DNA of 64,000 nucleotides, from the NCBI GenBank assembly GCA_021780695.1, contig JAJXYD010000025.1, forward strand, positions 1-64,000, read 5' to 3'. Positions 61,747-64,000 of the stretch are shown here, in pieces. How positions within the stretch are numbered: the stretch's first letter is position 1; every line of letters starts with the position of its first letter. Under the pieces are notes generated by a model. The model was not told the origin of the DNA and ran no database searches. It was given only the letters and a program-made list of their open reading frames with translations. The DNA comes from Deltaproteobacteria bacterium (GTDB taxonomy: Bacteria > Desulfobacterota > Syntrophobacteria > Syntrophobacterales > Syntrophobacteraceae). Position numbers and translations under genes: made by a program.

Positions 61747-63339
61747 CTATTCCGGGTTAAACCTTTTTGCCGTAATCATCTCCTCGCTTAACCGCCGGGC
61801 CTGCCGCAGTTTTTCAATCTCTACGGGTTCGCTGCCGGGCCCCAGTTCAAAAATCAAACGTTCCAGCTCCTGATCGAAAAGAGTGGTTACCAGCTCAGGG
61901 GTAAGCCCGATCCTTCTCTTGAGGCCGTCTTCAAGGCTTACCTTGTTTCCGTGGATGGTTCTCTGGGCGATCATGAGCCGATAGATGCGATCGGTTGCAA
62001 GGTCTTCCATGTAGCCGTCAAGCAGGCTCGCCCCCTTGCCGTGCAAGACCCCGTCGCGGTAGCGCACAACCGTTCGAACCGCTGCCCGGACTCCGTCAAG
62101 CGTTATCCTCCCGATGCCTTCAACGGACGGTCTAAGATCCGGATAGCGCTGGGCGCCGCTTTTGCGCGCAAAACCCTGATTGGGACAGGGAAAGCGGTCC
62201 ACAGCTATTTCGTTTTGATCCGGATGTCCGGTCCAGGCTCCGTCCATAAGGCAATCGGCCTCGTTTTTCTTGTCTTCGAAAAGTACTTTGAGCGCCCGCT
62301 CGTTTAATTCCTTATCCGTTCGACTGGGATAGAGGGCGGTCATACCGCCGATGGCCAGCATGCCGCGCCTGTGGCAAATCTCAACCATAAGATCGCGAAG
62401 TCTTTGAAAGAAAGAAACGTCATGGGGGATGGTATTGCGGTCGGGCAAGACCCATTTGGGATCGAGGAGATTAAAATGGATAAGGCTTGCCATGTAATCC
62501 CACCGGCCAAGGTTTAAGCCCAAAAGATGGTCTCTTAAGTTATAGGCGAATTCCTCCATCTGGTAAGCCAAAGGGTGGGATTCCACAAGCGCCATGCATT
62601 TTATGTAATCTTCCTCTACCCCCTTGGCCCGGGCGAGTGCGCGAAAGACATCCCGCCACCACAGAGCCTCCTCGGCCGATTCGCTTTTGGGAATGTAGAA
62701 CGAAAGCGGATGATTCAATCTATCGGGGTCGATACCGTAGGCTATCGCGGCCATATCGAAAAGGGAGGCGGAAACCTTCTCGGCTCGATTGGCGAGCACC
62801 CCCGACTGGCTCATATGCAGCCCCCTGGGACGCACCCACAGGACTGTTTTTGCAGAACCTATTCCGACCCTTTTGTTATGCTTTTCGTCGAAATAGCAAA
62901 TCTTTCCTCTTAGGGCTTCGAGGATGTTCAGGATTCCCGTCATCACGTGGGGCCATTCGTCGACCATGGAATCCTCGAGATCGAGCATAACGCCCGGAGC
63001 GCCTGAATTCAGCATCTTTACCGCCAGTTCGACATCATCGGCAGGCCCGGTCATCTGGTTTCTCTGGTCCCGGCACCACGACGGAAGCTCGATTTTCCAC
63101 TGCCCCGTAGAGGCCTCCGAGGGGGGAAGGTGGTTGGGCATTACCCCTCTGTGGGCCAGTTCCAGAACAGATTTACGCTTTGCGGCCAACTCCTGTTGCC
63201 GTGGAGTAAATTCCTGGTGCAAAGGAAGCAGGAATTCAAAAAAACCGCGGGAAATAACCGTGGAGGGATCGAAGATCACAGGCCTGTAATCGCTATTGTT
63301 TAGACTTCCTGCCCCGTCGAGCCCACTTTTAGTCCCCAT
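61747..63339 (-). CDS. aceB: Malate synthase (A-type family)
   Basis: About 530 aa from ATG 63337-63339 (GGGGAG upstream). Key blocks: MLDLEDSMVDEWPHV, VWVRPRGLHMSQ, KSESAEEALWWRDVF, GRWDYMASLIHF, AIGGMTALYPS and CLMDGAWTGHPDQ. It makes malate from glyoxylate and acetyl-CoA. No isocitrate lyase is visible. In an anaerobe it may handle glyoxylate from other sources, or support acetate assimilation with the SatP-type transporter. Members of this group are more diverse than E. coli AceB, so a related acyl-CoA lyase-like role is possible. Confidence 0.85.
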   Translation of the reverse strand: MGTKSGLDGAGSLNNSDYRPVIFDPSTVISRGFFEFLLPLHQEFTPRQQELAAKRKSVLELAHRGVMPNHLPPSEASTGQWKIELPSWCRDQRNQMTGPADDVELAVKMLNSGAPGVMLDLEDSMVDEWPHVMTGILNILEALRGKICYFDEKHNKRVGIGSAKTVLWVRPRGLHMSQSGVLANRAEKVSASLFDMAAIAYGIDPDRLNHPLSFYIPKSESAEEALWWRDVFRALARAKGVEEDYIKCMALVESHPLAYQMEEFAYNLRDHLLGLNLGRWDYMASLIHFNLLDPKWVLPDRNTIPHDVSFFQRLRDLMVEICHRRGMLAIGGMTALYPSRTDKELNERALKVLFEDKKNEADCLMDGAWTGHPDQNEIAVDRFPCPNQGFARKSGAQRYPDLRPSVEGIGRITLDGVRAAVRTVVRYRDGVLHGKGASLLDGYMEDLATDRIYRLMIAQRTIHGNKVSLEDGLKRRIGLTPELVTTLFDQELERLIFELGPGSEPVEIEKLRQARRLSEEMITAKRFNPE

Positions 63340-63544
63340 AGCCTCACTCCCCGGGATTTCACGGAACCTGCCGGCTCCAGTCCAGGCCCAATGCGCAAAT
63401 CTTTCGAGGGGCCTGAAGGCAGTAAGCGACAAGGTTTCGCACAAGAGAAACGTTTCTGGTTAGAAGCTATGTTTTGTGACAATCTTTGGCAAGGTTTTTT
63501 TATCGCGGACCCGAATTTGTTGAACGAGGGGGGTTTTAAAAAGA

Positions 63545-63595
63545 AGTTAGAAAGGGCCTGCGGGCGAAACCGCCAAAAAATTCGACCGCAGGCCC
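63545..63595 (-). terminator. Terminator of wrbA
   Basis: GGGCCTGCGG/CCGCAGGCCC, perfect 10-bp arms around a 22-nt loop with an inner weak stem, followed on the minus strand by a T-rich TTTCTAACTTCTTTTT. Lies just after the wrbA stop. Confidence 0.65.
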
Positions 63596-63626
63596 CTGGA
63601 ATCCGAATATAATTTAGGACCGGGGA

Positions 63627-64000
63627 TCAGCGGTTTTGCAGCTTTAGCCCCACCTCAGCGAGCCTTCGTCCAAACGCCCGGCAAACGGCGGCTTCCTCGG
63701 CATCCACGGCGCGCTTACCGTCGGGGCCGGCAATATGGCCCGGTCCGTACGGGGAACCACCTCCCGTTGTGGTAAACAATTCCTTTACCGAGTAGGGAAC
63801 GCCAACCAGAACGAATCCCAAATGGAGAAGAGGCGCCATGAGCGTAAGGGCCGTTGTCTCCTGTCCGCCGTGCAGGCTCCCGGTGGATACAAAAACTCCG
63901 GCCGGTTTCGTTTCAAAGCTTCCCTGCAGCCAGAGCCCGGAGAGTTGGTCTATCTGGTTTTTAAGCTGCGCGGAGACGTTTCCAAACCTTGTCGGCGTAC
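63627..64000 (-). CDS. wrbA: NAD(P)H:quinone oxidoreductase WrbA, 3' part
   Basis: Truncated by the right edge; about 123 C-terminal residues are visible. PTRFGNVSAQLKNQIDQLSGLW, STGSLHGGQETTAL, LHLGFVLVGVPYS and GGGSPYGPGHIAGPDG are WrbA hallmarks (flavodoxin-like FMN fold). It reduces quinones by two electrons and is often linked to redox stress. The visible in-frame ATG at 63839 is internal. Confidence 0.92.
   Translation of the reverse strand, partial: TPTRFGNVSAQLKNQIDQLSGLWLQGSFETKPAGVFVSTGSLHGGQETTALTLMAPLLHLGFVLVGVPYSVKELFTTTGGGSPYGPGHIAGPDGKRAVDAEEAAVCRAFGRRLAEVGLKLQNR

Overview
The window reads as chromosome from a Gram-negative, anaerobic, motile Desulfobacterota (deltaproteobacterial) organism; a Syntrophobacter-like propionate or acetate metaboliser fits best. 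This is inferred from the gene mix: a malate dehydrogenase, pyruvate/oxaloacetate carboxyltransferase and 2-oxoacid:ferredoxin oxidoreductase cluster, a SatP-type acetate transporter, MucR, LpxK, sigma-54 and sigma-70 signals, a ferredoxin:thioredoxin reductase chain and one probable selenoprotein. No rRNA, tRNA, CRISPR array, transposase or prophage gene was recognised.

Layout. 1-3233: central-carbon genes on the minus strand (mdh, pycB-like, 5' end of a Por gamma subunit). 3483-6870: sensor kinase/response regulator pair and an O-methyltransferase. 7113-8489: YaiI/DUF188 protein and an RluA-type protein lacking the usual catalytic Asp. 8613-10343: ABC-F ATPase behind its own promoter and a leader terminator. 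10431-16277: complete late biotin operon bioB-bioF-bioH-bioC-bioDA (the last a fusion), preceded by a BirA-type operator. 16809-18799: acetate transporter and CCA/poly(A) polymerase, convergent on one terminator. 18974-20915: small membrane protein, then leuA behind a leucine-rich leader peptide and attenuator terminator. 21006-24822: recO, a CcdA/DsbD-like and TlpA-like redox pair, glgC, and a stand-alone receiver. 25361-30384: Tyr/Gly/His-rich secreted protein, CtpA protease, divergent polysaccharide deacetylase, a DUF1573 protein with an in-frame TGA at a conserved Cys (probable selenocysteine), and a Cys-rich small protein. 30675-30768: a sigma-54 promoter directly followed by an intrinsic terminator, a likely ~65-nt small RNA.

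30824-47608 is the most unusual stretch. Two short flagellin genes are followed on the same strand by three giant multidomain proteins (1897, 1441 and 1112 aa) that combine B12-binding radical SAM domains, methyltransferases, GT2 and several GT4 modules. I read it as a flagellin (or other surface) glycosylation island built from fused enzymes.

47951-54133 holds a methyltransferase, a phosphatidylserine-decarboxylase-like protein and a PHP-glycosyltransferase fusion in one operon (probably polar lipid or surface glycoconjugate synthesis), then a small membrane protein and a GT2 protein. 54224-64000: lpxK, a TIGR02757 protein, a glutaredoxin/FTR pair, a TetR regulator, MucR, an ACP/PHA-synthase-like/SDR cluster, malate synthase, and the 3' part of wrbA. 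Coordinates and motifs were read by eye; family assignments rest on recalled family features, not on searches.
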